DNA of 31,179 nt from a virus, in the IMG/VR virus record IMGVR_UViG_3300044729_000406, positions 1-31,179 of that record. One strand, 5' to 3'. How positions within the stretch are numbered: the first letter of the stretch is position 1; every line of letters begins with the position of its first letter. Both the position numbers and the translations under genes were made by a program. Below the pieces are notes generated by a model. That model had not been told where the DNA came from. It was given only the letters and a program-made list of their open reading frames with translations, and did not search any database. Shown here piece after piece: positions 1 through 7,285 of the stretch.

Positions 1-61
1 CAAGGCTCTTAACCGATGCTGCTCGTGATTGATTTTTGGAAGTCCTTGTTTGGATTCCTTT
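1..61. repeat. Terminal direct repeat (contig overlap), left copy
   Basis: These 61 bases are identical to 31119-31179. Removing one copy joins the ends into a 31,118-bp circle and rejoins an open reading frame on the minus strand. A short exact overlap is what an assembler leaves on a circular or circularly permuted molecule, so I do not read it as a biological terminal repeat. Confidence 0.95.
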
Positions 62-382
62 ATTTATGATCCATTGCTCAATAGATTTCTGTAGCGTTGG
101 GTTAGATGGCGTATTTGTTCTTGTAGGTGGTCTACCGTCTTCAACCCACTTGTAATAGTCGAGCATTTTTATTTGCAGACTATAGCCTGTTTTAGTTGGT
201 GAAATGTCAGGCTCTATCTCTGAGTAAAGTCTGCGTGATGCAAGAGATTTATTTTTTTGAAGATTAGCACGAAATTTAGAAATAAGTTCATTGCCCCAAT
301 TTTGGAGTATGCCTTGAATCCCTTTGTCACCAGCAGGATTAAAGTCGCTAAACTTTTTCCCTATGTCGTCTAAGGTTGCCAC
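1..382 (-). CDS. HK97 gp10-like neck/tail completion protein, 5' part (gene crosses the contig junction)
   Basis: This is the N-terminal part of a protein that continues at 31118-30982. Joined across the junction it has 172 residues and ends in TAG. I chose the GTG at 382-380 as start because no ATG is nearby; it overlaps the end of the upstream lysozyme gene by 13 nt in another frame. The C-terminal part has basic residues followed by KARPFISPVL, the pattern of HK97 gp10-like proteins, which complete the head-tail junction or tail end in siphophages. The middle carries a YYKWVEDGRPP segment also common in this family. It is the last gene of the late operon. Family assignment is by eye; the intact frame over the junction is seen directly. 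Confidence 0.75.
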   Translation of the reverse strand, partial: MATLDDIGKKFSDFNPAGDKGIQGILQNWGNELISKFRANLQKNKSLASRRLYSEIEPDISPTKTGYSLQIKMLDYYKWVEDGRPPTRTNTPSNPTLQKSIEQWIINKGIQTRTSKNQSRAASVKSL

Positions 383-945
383 TGACGTTGTGCGTAAATA
401 TAGAAGTCTTGTAATCTATTAATCCAACCTTTGCCAAAATCTTTAAATGAAGTCAGGCTTTGAAGAAAGTGAACTCTCCAAGAGTAGCAAGATTCAAAAA
501 CCCATTTCTCACCATTACGCTCAATAAGGCTATTTAAGGCACTAATTGTGAATTGCCCTATCTTACCATCAACTTTCAAATTAAAGCCGTGAGAGTTCAA
601 AAAACGCTGCAACTGACGTGATGAACCGCCTATTCCTGAACCCCAAGCAAAGTCTGCCCAAAATTCAGCTATTATCTGAGATTCTATTTTAGTGCAGTTT
701 AAACCGTCCCAATATCTCTGATACACTTGAATCCACTTGTCTTTGGGCATCTTGTAAAAAGATTCAATAGACTCATTTGTAGAGCCAAAAATTCCCTTCC
801 AGACAACCCAAGTGATTCCGCGATTCGTGTGATATCCGCTTCCGTCAGGAACTGGGTGTCTTGATGCCGTGTCAGCTTTATGCTTACTTAGACCACCTTC
901 CCACTTTAGGATGTAGTCGATGTTAGAGAGTTCTATTCTTGCCAT
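370..945 (-). CDS. Endolysin, GH108-type N-acetylmuramidase with peptidoglycan-binding region
   Basis: Lysozyme that would cut the glycan strands of peptidoglycan at the end of infection. I start it at the ATG at 945, which begins MARIELSNIDYILKWEGG, giving 191 residues; an upstream ATG at 1068 would add 41 residues that lie inside the preceding gene in another frame. The ILKWEGG motif at residues 12-18 holds the expected catalytic glutamate of glycoside hydrolase family 108, and NRGIT follows about 25 residues later as in that family. The second half (KVDGKIGQFTISALNSL) resembles the C-terminal peptidoglycan-binding part seen in GH108 proteins. There is no signal peptide, so export would need a holin; candidates lie at 5464-5801. 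Confidence 0.8.
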   Translation of the reverse strand: MARIELSNIDYILKWEGGLSKHKADTASRHPVPDGSGYHTNRGITWVVWKGIFGSTNESIESFYKMPKDKWIQVYQRYWDGLNCTKIESQIIAEFWADFAWGSGIGGSSRQLQRFLNSHGFNLKVDGKIGQFTISALNSLIERNGEKWVFESCYSWRVHFLQSLTSFKDFGKGWINRLQDFYIYAQRQWQP

Positions 946-1144
946 TGATTTCAATAAGTTTGTTGAGATACCATTGTGCTTTGAGTAAATCTTCTTGTCC
1001 ATTTTTACGAGTATACCGCATAAGATACTTAATGCAGTTACCGTGTACATAACCTTTAAATGCTTCATTTGTCATTGCTGATTCGATAGCATCTATAGCC
1101 TCTACTTTACCCTGATAGTGTGCGGGATTGTTAACTATATCCAT
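923..1144 (-). CDS. DUF3310-family small phage protein
   Basis: A 73-residue protein. It starts with MDIVNNPAHYQGKVEAIDAI and has the central GNCIKYLMRYTRKNG segment, both hallmarks of DUF3310, a family widespread in phages and once described as an unusual nucleotide kinase; the biochemical role is not settled. Its 3' end overlaps the lysozyme start by 23 nt and its start overlaps the upstream gene by 10 nt, so it is part of the same late transcript. Confidence 0.8.
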   Translation of the reverse strand: MDIVNNPAHYQGKVEAIDAIESAMTNEAFKGYVHGNCIKYLMRYTRKNGQEDLLKAQWYLNKLIEINGKNRTL

Positions 1145-1368
1145 ATTGCTTCAAATTCATTTAACGGCAAATCTATTAAAAAAGTGTGACCACCGGTGCA
1201 ATATACCTGAGTTAATTCATAAAACTCTGACGCAGCAATGACATGATTTAGGTTTAACCAACCTTCTTCTACTATCTCAAAAGCGTCTGCATCCATTTCT
1301 AACCCCAGCTTTTTGTATATTGGATCAATGTTTTCTTCTTGGAAGACAAAGTTTACTTTTACTCTCAT
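1135..1368 (-). CDS. Hypothetical protein, 77 aa
   Basis: I do not recognise this protein. It is acidic, starts with a beta-like MRVKVNFVF segment and contains hydrophobic strands near its C-terminus (HTFLIDLPLNEFEAIWI), suggesting a small alpha/beta fold. Its ATG overlaps the stop of the metallophosphoesterase gene by 4 nt and its end overlaps the DUF3310 gene by 10 nt, which supports real, coupled translation. Confidence 0.65.
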   Translation of the reverse strand: MRVKVNFVFQEENIDPIYKKLGLEMDADAFEIVEEGWLNLNHVIAASEFYELTQVYCTGGHTFLIDLPLNEFEAIWI

Positions 1369-2210
1369 AGTGTTTTATAAGTGAAAGCGTTTATTTTAAC
1401 GAGTTCTTGCCCTTCTTTCTTGGTTCTCTGTGGATGCAGTTCTAACCACCTACCGCCTGTAGGCTTAGGAGATGCTCCACGTTCAACGTGCCAACCGCCT
1501 TTGCCCTGATTATATTCTTCTTTGTAGGTTGCAGTTCTAATCATTAAAATGTCTCTTAACTCAACATTCAAATGAGATGTTATTCTTTCAACCGTGTATG
1601 TTAACTCATGGTCTTCGTGAACGTGTCCCATCCAAATCATGTCAGCACCTTCTACATAAGTAGACATTCTGTTAAATTGAATAGTACCCTTAGTAACTGC
1701 TCCACCGCCACCGAAGCCGTGCATATATTTTATCTTGTAGTTTACTTGTGTTCCGTGCCTTATAAAATTATAGACTATCCAACCACCGTAACCGCCTACT
1801 TCTACATTTGTACCATTCTTAGAATTTAAACCAAAAACAAATCTATCAATTACGTCTGTTTCTTGACGTTTAAGAATGTTTGTTTCATGGTTTCCGTAGC
1901 CTACAACTTTAATCAAATGAGCATAAGGAGAAAACCACTCAATTGCATCGTTTACAACCGCATCTAAATAGTTTGCTTTGTTGTGTTCAGGTCTTATGTC
2001 GTTTTTGCTTTTACGAGGATCATAAGCACCCTGCATTAAACAAAAAGTATCTCCATTAAATAAGATGTCTGCTCCTAACTCTTTGGCTTGGTCAAGATGA
2101 CGTTTAAGCATATCACGGTCACATTTGGGATTATCCCAATGGATGTCAGAGATGAGTAGTACTTTTTTAGGTTTAAATTCTGCATCGAAACGGTGTACAT
2201 TGTTCTTCAT
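1365..2210 (-). CDS. Calcineurin-like metallophosphoesterase
   Basis: A predicted metal-dependent phosphoesterase or nuclease of the calcineurin-like superfamily, 281 residues from the ATG at 2210. That start overlaps the previous stop as ATGA; a longer frame to 2252 is less likely. The metal-binding motifs appear in order: DIHWD (D22, H24), FNGDTF, GYGNHE, YMHGFGG and WMGHVHEDH. The substrate cannot be told. Similar proteins in other phages sit near replication or nucleotide genes, but here it lies in the late region between a putative spanin pair and the lysis gene. Confidence 0.8.
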   Translation of the reverse strand: MKNNVHRFDAEFKPKKVLLISDIHWDNPKCDRDMLKRHLDQAKELGADILFNGDTFCLMQGAYDPRKSKNDIRPEHNKANYLDAVVNDAIEWFSPYAHLIKVVGYGNHETNILKRQETDVIDRFVFGLNSKNGTNVEVGGYGGWIVYNFIRHGTQVNYKIKYMHGFGGGGAVTKGTIQFNRMSTYVEGADMIWMGHVHEDHELTYTVERITSHLNVELRDILMIRTATYKEEYNQGKGGWHVERGASPKPTGGRWLELHPQRTKKEGQELVKINAFTYKTL

Positions 2211-2530
2211 AGTAATATAGACAAAATCAAAACAGACCAACTTAAAATGCAAAAATCTCTGTACCTATTCCGTTGACCTTTTATTTCAAAGTTATCGTTC
2301 TTTAATTTGATTATTTGACTGTGCTGCTCTTGAATTGTGGCACTATCTTGAGATGCTAACTGCATGAATTTTTCTTGTTTTTGTCTGCACTTATGCAACT
2401 CCAATAGACGCAAATTAATTTCTTTTATCGTGCTGTCGGAGAATTGACAATAGACTCTCTGTGGACTTAGGAGAAGTAATGCTATCAGCAAAGACCTTGT
2501 AAATACTGTCGTGCTTTTTTTCAATCTCAT
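2207..2530 (-). CDS. Small membrane/coiled-coil protein, candidate spanin partner
   Basis: A 107-residue protein with an N-terminal hydrophobic stretch (SLLIALLLLSP) that looks like a signal peptide or anchor, a central helical region rich in K, E and Q (residues ~35-85) likely to be a coiled coil, and a hydrophobic C-terminus (FCILSWSVLILSILL) likely to be a second membrane segment. A cysteine at the end of the signal-like region (RVYCQ) is not a clear lipobox. Its 5' part overlaps the upstream membrane protein gene (2415-2675) by 116 nt in a different frame, an arrangement reminiscent of Rz/Rz1 spanins. The lysis role is inference from topology and position. Confidence 0.55.
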   Translation of the reverse strand: MRLKKSTTVFTRSLLIALLLLSPQRVYCQFSDSTIKEINLRLLELHKCRQKQEKFMQLASQDSATIQEQHSQIIKLKNDNFEIKGQRNRYRDFCILSWSVLILSILL

Positions 2531-2675
2531 AGATTTCTCTAATTATAATAAGCCTACTCGTATCAGGTGGGGATGTCACAGTAGGATTCGAGGTAGGGCG
2601 TGTTAACACTAACACTAATAGAGTGACCAGCCACAACGTCAGTTGAGCTATCAAAGAAAGGTTCTGCTGCTGCAT
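2415..2675 (-). CDS. Small membrane protein nested between neighbours, candidate spanin partner
   Basis: An 86-residue protein with one strong N-terminal membrane segment (LIAQLTLWLVTLLVLVLT, residues ~8-25), a short proline- and threonine-rich linker, then a charged helical region beginning near DTSRLIIIREIYEIEKKHDS. The start lies 113 nt inside the upstream tail-terminator gene and the end lies 116 nt inside the next gene, so more than two thirds of it overlaps other frames. A membrane anchor followed by a helix is the layout of inner-membrane spanins or of small Bacteroidota phage proteins of unknown role. The heavy overlap leaves some doubt that the full frame is translated. Confidence 0.5.
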   Translation of the reverse strand: MQQQNLSLIAQLTLWLVTLLVLVLTRPTSNPTVTSPPDTSRLIIIREIYEIEKKHDSIYKVFADSITSPKSTESLLSILRQHDKRN

Positions 2676-3000
2676 TTACAATTAATTCAAAATCTGTTTC
2701 CGTCACGTTTCTTCGTAAAAGTGTGACAATGTCTAAAATAATACCTGCACTATCACTAAGCACCTCAATAGTGTTAGAGCTACTTTCAAAGGCTCTATCC
2801 ATTACCATGAGTTCAAAGTTGTAAGTGACTAATCTTGTTTCGGTGTTAAATTGAAAACCGTTAGGAACTAACCAAACGAGAGGATAGTATTTAACCTCTT
2901 CAACTGCGAAATCAAAGTCAGCCCCTACTGCGAACTTTCCCACCATTTTGTGAGATTCTGCCTGAGTCTGAATTTTTTTGATAATCTGATTTAACGTCAT
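2563..3000 (-). CDS. Putative tail terminator / neck protein
   Basis: A 145-residue protein following the connector gene. It begins with a helix (MTLNQIIKKIQTQAESHKMV) followed by a strand-rich middle containing YYPLVWLVPNGF and a VTYNFELMVMDR segment; this order resembles small tail-terminator or neck proteins of Bacteroidota siphophages. Position after portal and head-tail connector fits a role in closing the tail or joining it to the head. Assignment is from context and pattern, not from a catalytic motif. Confidence 0.55.
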   Translation of the reverse strand: MTLNQIIKKIQTQAESHKMVGKFAVGADFDFAVEEVKYYPLVWLVPNGFQFNTETRLVTYNFELMVMDRAFESSSNTIEVLSDSAGIILDIVTLLRRNVTETDFELIVNAAAEPFFDSSTDVVAGHSISVSVNTPYLESYCDIPT

Positions 3001-3038
3001 AAAGTTTGATTAGTTTTTGTTCGTTTTTGAGCCGCCAT

Positions 3039-3596
3039 TTATTCTTCTGGGAAGTCATAGTTTAAAAAGCAATCATCGTTGTTACCTGGTAAGTACATGC
3101 CACCAAATAAAGCAGTATTTTTTGGTTTAATTACATCGAAGCCACTACCAGGATTTAAATACTTTGGATAAATTTGTGGGTACTCCTTCAAGAAGTTTCG
3201 CAATCTCTCAGCATAGTACTCTGCCTTATCTCTGTATCTCTGCTCGATTAGAGTTAATTCTTGAGGTGTAATAGGTTGAGCAAATTCTGCCTGTCTTGAA
3301 CTTACGGACTTGTTTAAGAATTTAAAAGTCATCGGAAGCATTGACTCTACCAATGTATAATACTTTAAACAAGGTGCAATATAAGAGTCTAAAAGAGTCG
3401 TATTGTCAGCAGTCACGTTACCATTAAAGGTCTGCGTTTGCAGTTCGTCATATATCCCTGAACCAATGATGTCACGAATATACACTTCTTGTGCCTCTTT
3501 TATAGCACTTTTAAGTAATTTATCATCAAGATTTTCATTGATGGGTGTGTTATCCTTTAAAAAGGTAACTGAAATGAAATATACAAAGTTAGCCAT
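3039..3596 (-). CDS. Head-tail connector / head completion protein (DUF6712-like)
   Basis: A 185-residue protein directly after the portal gene, overlapping its end by 8 nt. The N-terminal helix pattern (DDKLLKSAIKEAQEVYIRDIIG, split by charged residues) and the following YDELQ match small adaptor proteins that bind the portal ring in Bacteroidota phages, similar to DUF6712. The C-terminus is proline- and asparagine-rich and probably flexible. Confidence 0.6.
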   Translation of the reverse strand: MANFVYFISVTFLKDNTPINENLDDKLLKSAIKEAQEVYIRDIIGSGIYDELQTQTFNGNVTADNTTLLDSYIAPCLKYYTLVESMLPMTFKFLNKSVSSRQAEFAQPITPQELTLIEQRYRDKAEYYAERLRNFLKEYPQIYPKYLNPGSGFDVIKPKNTALFGGMYLPGNNDDCFLNYDFPEE

Positions 3597-5370
3597 TGAT
3601 TTTTCTTCTTAATAATTGTGATTTCCAAATGTGCCTACAATAAGGCACGTGAATTGCAGGTGAAGAGCCTTTAACTGTCATCCAACCGCCTCTTCTTTCC
3701 CAAGCGTTGTAACCTACTCTTGATGAAATTGTGTCGATGTCTTCACGAGTGTACACACGATTTAAAGCGATTAAACTTCTGCAAAAATCTCTTGAAGTAG
3801 GTATGATTTCAGAGCCGCTTATTCCAGGTCCTTTTTCGTAGGTATAACGAACTAAAAGTTCTGTGCCTAATCCTGAGTCTGTTAAGGTCTTTGTTCCTTG
3901 CTCAGTAACGTTTAAAATGTTGTCTGCTGAAGTGATTAAGCCGTCATTGATTAATTTGGTTACTGCCTCCGCTACTTTATCAGCATCTTGCTTAATGTTG
4001 TTAGCAAGGTCTTGAAGTGTTAACTCTGTGTTTCCGTTCAAAAACTGCAGAATGATTAACTCCAAAGCAGAGGCAAAATCAAAAGGGACTTTTTCAAACT
4101 TAGAAGCTAATTCACCGAATTGCTCAAATACTGCAAGGTCTTTATCATCATCCCAACCAAAAGGATTGTGTGAACATGAGGGGTGACTTGGGGGGTTACT
4201 TGAGGGGTAAGATGACATTGCAACGGTGTCGCTCATTCCTAACTCTCTACGTGCCTCAGCTTGTGAGATAATTCCTTTCTCAAAAAGCTGGATGTAATCT
4301 AAACCGATAGGAGGCTTGTTTTTAGTTTTTATGGTTACGGGCACAATAAACTTAAAAATAGAAGTCAACGCTCTGTCCATTTGGTTCTGACGTGGCTCAA
4401 TGTATGCAGTTTGGAAAGCCTCGTAAGCCTCAATCAACTCTGAACGCCCTCCGAGTTGTCCTTCTGTTTTGATGCCAAATAACATCGGAGATGTCACACG
4501 ATGTGCCATCAAAATTTCTTGTTGTACAGTTTGGTTTAACAAGTCAAACTGCTTGTCAAAATCAGAGGGTGCTAAGTTATTAACGACAGATGGCGTTTCG
4601 TTAGGATCATTAAATTGAATAATTATAGAACCTGCATTATCTGTGCCGCTAAAGTTCTCTTTGAATCTCTTAATTGTCTGACGCATCTCTTCAGGTGTAG
4701 GAACGCCTTTGAAGAGTTGTAAGAGAGTTTGAGCAGAGAAACCACTCTTTATACTATTAAGGTGGAAATTTGCAATCTCAGTGTCTATTTCGATGTATTT
4801 TAAAGCACTTTGATACGGTGCAGTAGGATATTCGCCTTGACCTGCTTTGTACATCTTAAAATAGTACAACTGCTTATTCTCACGGGTGATTGGATTCCAG
4901 CAATAGTAGTAAATCGGATCTAACTTTCTATCGCTCCAATCTTCAGCGTACCAATAATGACCGTCCAAAGAAATACGTACATTTTGAAATGGCAAGTGAT
5001 AAATCTCAGCTATGGAGGTTTTCGCCTTATTCCAAATAATTTCCAACGCAAACCCATCAAAGAGTTCAAGGTCAGCAGCAATCTTTGCTTTAACGTCATC
5101 AAAGGACTCGTAAGAGTTAATCGACGCAAGTCTATCGTTTGCAATGGTTAGTTGCTCTGTGTTGTTTGCTATAACCTCAGTTTTGTCACCTGCTATATAT
5201 TGAGCCTTTTGACTTACGATTGCTCCGTGTTTTGGAGAGGAGTTGTAAAGGTCAATAAGCATTTGAGGGTACTTGTTGTCCGTACCGTAAGTGATATAGT
5301 TCTTCGCCTTATTTTCTTTGAAAACAGGTATCTTGCTTTCGGCAAAGTTTATTCTTGCAAATTCTGTCAT
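3589..5370 (-). CDS. Portal protein with extra C-terminal domains
   Basis: This 593-residue protein should form the ring through which DNA enters the capsid. The first ~380 residues have portal features: an early YGTDNKYPQ segment, an alpha/beta domain around SLDGHYWYAEDWSD, a long helical stem region (TPEEMRQTIKRFKENFSG) and the MLFGIKTEGQLGGRSELIEA segment. After a low-complexity linker (SSYPSSNPPSHPS) comes a helical, winged-helix-like part (~residues 450-510). A final domain containing FCRSLIALNRVYTREDID, GGWMT and PYCRHIW follows. Such C-terminal extensions occur on portals of related phages and may contribute to minor head assembly. Ordinary siphophage portals are about 400-500 residues, so the extra length is real. 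It overlaps the next gene by 8 nt. Confidence 0.8.
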   Translation of the reverse strand: MTEFARINFAESKIPVFKENKAKNYITYGTDNKYPQMLIDLYNSSPKHGAIVSQKAQYIAGDKTEVIANNTEQLTIANDRLASINSYESFDDVKAKIAADLELFDGFALEIIWNKAKTSIAEIYHLPFQNVRISLDGHYWYAEDWSDRKLDPIYYYCWNPITRENKQLYYFKMYKAGQGEYPTAPYQSALKYIEIDTEIANFHLNSIKSGFSAQTLLQLFKGVPTPEEMRQTIKRFKENFSGTDNAGSIIIQFNDPNETPSVVNNLAPSDFDKQFDLLNQTVQQEILMAHRVTSPMLFGIKTEGQLGGRSELIEAYEAFQTAYIEPRQNQMDRALTSIFKFIVPVTIKTKNKPPIGLDYIQLFEKGIISQAEARRELGMSDTVAMSSYPSSNPPSHPSCSHNPFGWDDDKDLAVFEQFGELASKFEKVPFDFASALELIILQFLNGNTELTLQDLANNIKQDADKVAEAVTKLINDGLITSADNILNVTEQGTKTLTDSGLGTELLVRYTYEKGPGISGSEIIPTSRDFCRSLIALNRVYTREDIDTISSRVGYNAWERRGGWMTVKGSSPAIHVPYCRHIWKSQLLRRKING

Positions 5371-5483
5371 CGTCCTTGTCCGTTATATGGTTTAGTTGAT
5401 TTGTGTTTATTCTTGTGTTTGGTGTGCCTTCTAAGTTTATTCTTAGGCTTTGCTTTAAATAAGTTAATCTGCTGCTTTGCCAT
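5367..5483 (-). CDS. Very basic 38-aa protein
   Basis: A tiny protein starting MAKQQINLFKAKPKNK and ending YNGQGR, with about half its residues lysine, arginine or histidine. Its start overlaps the upstream membrane protein by 20 nt in another frame, and its TGA overlaps the portal ATG (ATGA). Short basic proteins of this kind precede portals in other Bacteroidota phages as far as I recall. A role in binding DNA or in capsid assembly is possible but not shown. Confidence 0.6.
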   Translation of the reverse strand: MAKQQINLFKAKPKNKLRRHTKHKNKHKSTKPYNGQGR

Positions 5484-5634
5484 CTTTTGAAAATAAAAGT
5501 AGTAAACCTCCGCCAATAAATGCCGTAAACTCAGTTAATGTTGCTTTTTCAAACCACACAAGCAAAAAGCCTACGCCCATAACTGCTAATCCTAAAGCAG
5601 TAGATTTCCAATTTTTAAATATGCGGTCAATCAT
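5464..5634 (-). CDS. Holin-like protein with two membrane segments, 56 aa
   Basis: Starts MIDRIFKNWKSTALGLAV and contains two hydrophobic stretches (ALGLAVMGVGFLLVWF and FTAFIGGGLLLLF) joined by a short loop with KATLTE; the C-terminus is charged (SKDGKAAD). Two short membrane spans in a very small protein, with start codon overlapping the previous stop as ATGA, fit a holin or holin antagonist that times lysis. The endolysin lies more than 4 kb away, so the lysis genes are split. Confidence 0.65.
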   Translation of the reverse strand: MIDRIFKNWKSTALGLAVMGVGFLLVWFEKATLTEFTAFIGGGLLLLFSKDGKAAD

Positions 5635-5801
5635 TTTCGTAGTTTTTTAATGTAGTAAATAGCACCAAGTAAGCCTGTAACTATTGCGATAATCCCACCG
5701 ATTGCCGATATAATAGGATTCCAAGTTGTAGCAATGCTACTAAAAGCACCTACAAAGGACGTTGTTGTTAAAGCGTTAGCGGTTGTATCAGTTAGCTTCA
5801 T
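5631..5801 (-). CDS. Holin-like single-span membrane protein, 56 aa
   Basis: From the ATG at 5801 the product begins MKLTDTTANALTTTSF and has one long hydrophobic segment (ISAIGGIIAIVTGLLGAIYYI, in part) followed by the positive tail KKLRK. A longer open frame to 5921 would lie inside the upstream gene and is less likely. The paired arrangement with the next two-span protein suggests a holin/antiholin pair, though either could serve another membrane function. Confidence 0.6.
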   Translation of the reverse strand: MKLTDTTANALTTTSFVGAFSSIATTWNPIISAIGGIIAIVTGLLGAIYYIKKLRK

Positions 5802-6018
5802 CGAATGGGTTAGGTGTTGGCTTAGGTATGTATTCGCCTTTTGGTAGGTCAAACAACCACATATATTCAGAATCTTTAAAGGTCTCTTTATCTTGCTCGT
5901 TTCCGAAAAAGAACCAAACATCGTTTACGTCTTGAACGCAGTTAATAAAAAGGTAAGGAGTAATAAATACGCCTTGCACTTGTTCTGCTTGTTCGGGTGT
6001 TAAAATGTATCCTATCAT
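5788..6018 (-). CDS. Hypothetical protein, 76 aa, following the receptor-binding protein
   Basis: A small acidic protein beginning MIGYILTPEQAEQVQGVFI with aromatic strands (VNDVWFFFGNE) and a proline-rich tail (IPKPTPNPFDEAN). The ATG overlaps the end of the large fibre-type gene and the end overlaps the holin-like gene by 14 nt. Its position directly behind a receptor-binding protein suggests a chaperone or tip component, but no known motif is visible. Confidence 0.6.
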   Translation of the reverse strand: MIGYILTPEQAEQVQGVFITPYLFINCVQDVNDVWFFFGNEQDKETFKDSEYMWLFDLPKGEYIPKPTPNPFDEAN

Positions 6019-6884
6019 ACGTTACGGCTTAAGGTTGTTTGAAATGCTTGTACCGAAGTATAAAATTTATCCGTGTCATTAGTTGTTAAGCCGTCACCTA
6101 TTGAGGCAAATGCACAACGCGCGTCATCTGGATTTAAAACAACACCATTTAAATTTAACGCTCCTATATATACTGAAAAATCAGCAGGTAAAGATAAACT
6201 CGCAACACTTGAAGTTTGAATTAAACTACCGTTTTTGTAGTAATTAAATTCATTTGATGCGATTCTTGATAAAGTCAAAAACCCATTCACATCGTTTAGT
6301 TCTGAATTTCTATTAACACCGCTTATATTTAAAGTGTTATAATTTTGAGTTGAATTGTTTTTTGCACCTATAAAACTATCAACTGCTCCCGTTCCTCTCA
6401 CACCAATTTGAAAAGAACCTAATTTCACATTTTGATTAGTATAATAGGAATAATGCGTAGAATTTACCGAGCCAATTGCACTACTGAGAAACAAACTGGT
6501 ATTCATAAAAGTTGTTAATCCATTACCTTTTACTCCCGTACTTGCAAAAGTCCAACCTGCAGTAAAAGTCCCCGTAAAACTACTACTCTTTAAGTTCTGC
6601 GCACACGCTGCCGCACTTGATCCAACCATTGGGTAAATGGCTTTCATTTTAGTCCAAATGCCATCAAGTTTCATTTGTCTTACAAGTGTGTCAATTGCAA
6701 GTTTTTCAGTTGCTGATAGTGTACCACTTGCTGTTGTCACCCTGTCAAAAAACGCTAATGAATCTATATCAAAACCAAAACTTTCACTTCCAATAATACC
6801 TAACTCAGTAGGCAATTGCCCAGTGTATAATTTATCGCCAAACAATTTCTCGTTAAACCCTCTAAATATTCCGAAATCAGGCAT
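6015..6884 (-). CDS. Tail fibre / receptor-binding protein, probable lectin-like fold
   Basis: A 289-residue structural protein. The segment KLAIDTLVRQMKLDGIWTKM followed by AIYPMVG is a signature I associate with surface proteins of Bacteroidota phages. The remainder is rich in Ser, Thr, Asn and Gly with alternating strands (for example NEFNYYKNGSLIQTS and FSVYIGALN), the pattern of a concanavalin/LamG-like beta sandwich. This fits binding to host surface sugars. It joins the upstream gene by a TAATG 1-nt overlap. Function is inferred from composition and context. Confidence 0.6.
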   Translation of the reverse strand: MPDFGIFRGFNEKLFGDKLYTGQLPTELGIIGSESFGFDIDSLAFFDRVTTASGTLSATEKLAIDTLVRQMKLDGIWTKMKAIYPMVGSSAAACAQNLKSSSFTGTFTAGWTFASTGVKGNGLTTFMNTSLFLSSAIGSVNSTHYSYYTNQNVKLGSFQIGVRGTGAVDSFIGAKNNSTQNYNTLNISGVNRNSELNDVNGFLTLSRIASNEFNYYKNGSLIQTSSVASLSLPADFSVYIGALNLNGVVLNPDDARCAFASIGDGLTTNDTDKFYTSVQAFQTTLSRNV

Positions 6885-7285
6885 TAATAGTCTCCTTTAA
6901 TTGCAAATATGTTAACTCCGTCTGCTTGGGCAACGGTGATTCCTACTAACACTTTTTGACCGCTTTTTAGTTGCAAGTCGCTATATGCCGTTACTGCTCG
7001 TTGTGAGGTAACTGTCGTTGATGCGGTTATTGCTAAAAGCCCAATCTCATCGTATAATTTTGGATTTGCCCCTGCAGTATCTGTAATAAAGATAAGCACC
7101 AAACAAGACGTATTTGTACCTGCTACCTTTGCGCCTATTTGAGTTATTTTCGTTCCGTCAGTTCCTGCGGTTAGCAACTCTGCCAAGTTTGTAGTAGTCG
7201 CTCCCGTTCTATCGGTGGTCGCAGTCGTAACCGTTACTATTTTAGTTTCGGGAACAAGTGCGAAAATTGGTGATGTGTTTGCCAT
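6884..7285 (-). CDS. Small virion fibre or decoration-type protein, 133 aa
   Basis: Threonine- and alanine-rich beta-strand protein (for example ETKIVTVTTATTDRTGATTT) with a predicted beta-sandwich composition and no charged helices. Similar proteins lie beside tail fibres in many phages. The start overlaps the previous stop by one base (TAATG), as does its own end with the next gene, so it is tightly coupled to the fibre genes. Confidence 0.55.
   Translation of the reverse strand: MANTSPIFALVPETKIVTVTTATTDRTGATTTNLAELLTAGTDGTKITQIGAKVAGTNTSCLVLIFITDTAGANPKLYDEIGLLAITASTTVTSQRAVTAYSDLQLKSGQKVLVGITVAQADGVNIFAIKGDY

Noticed and set aside
3001-3038. 13-codon open frame between connector and terminator genes
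   Set aside because: Too short, no conserved pattern and no coupling signal.
4957-5490. Two plus-strand open frames opposite the portal
   Set aside because: The portal frame is well supported; the antisense products are Cys- and Leu-rich without motifs and no other plus-strand genes exist.
6138-6147. Sequence in the fibre gene complementary to the loop of hairpin 1 of the structured RNA
   Set aside because: Only 8 bases; such a match is expected by chance in a genome of this size.
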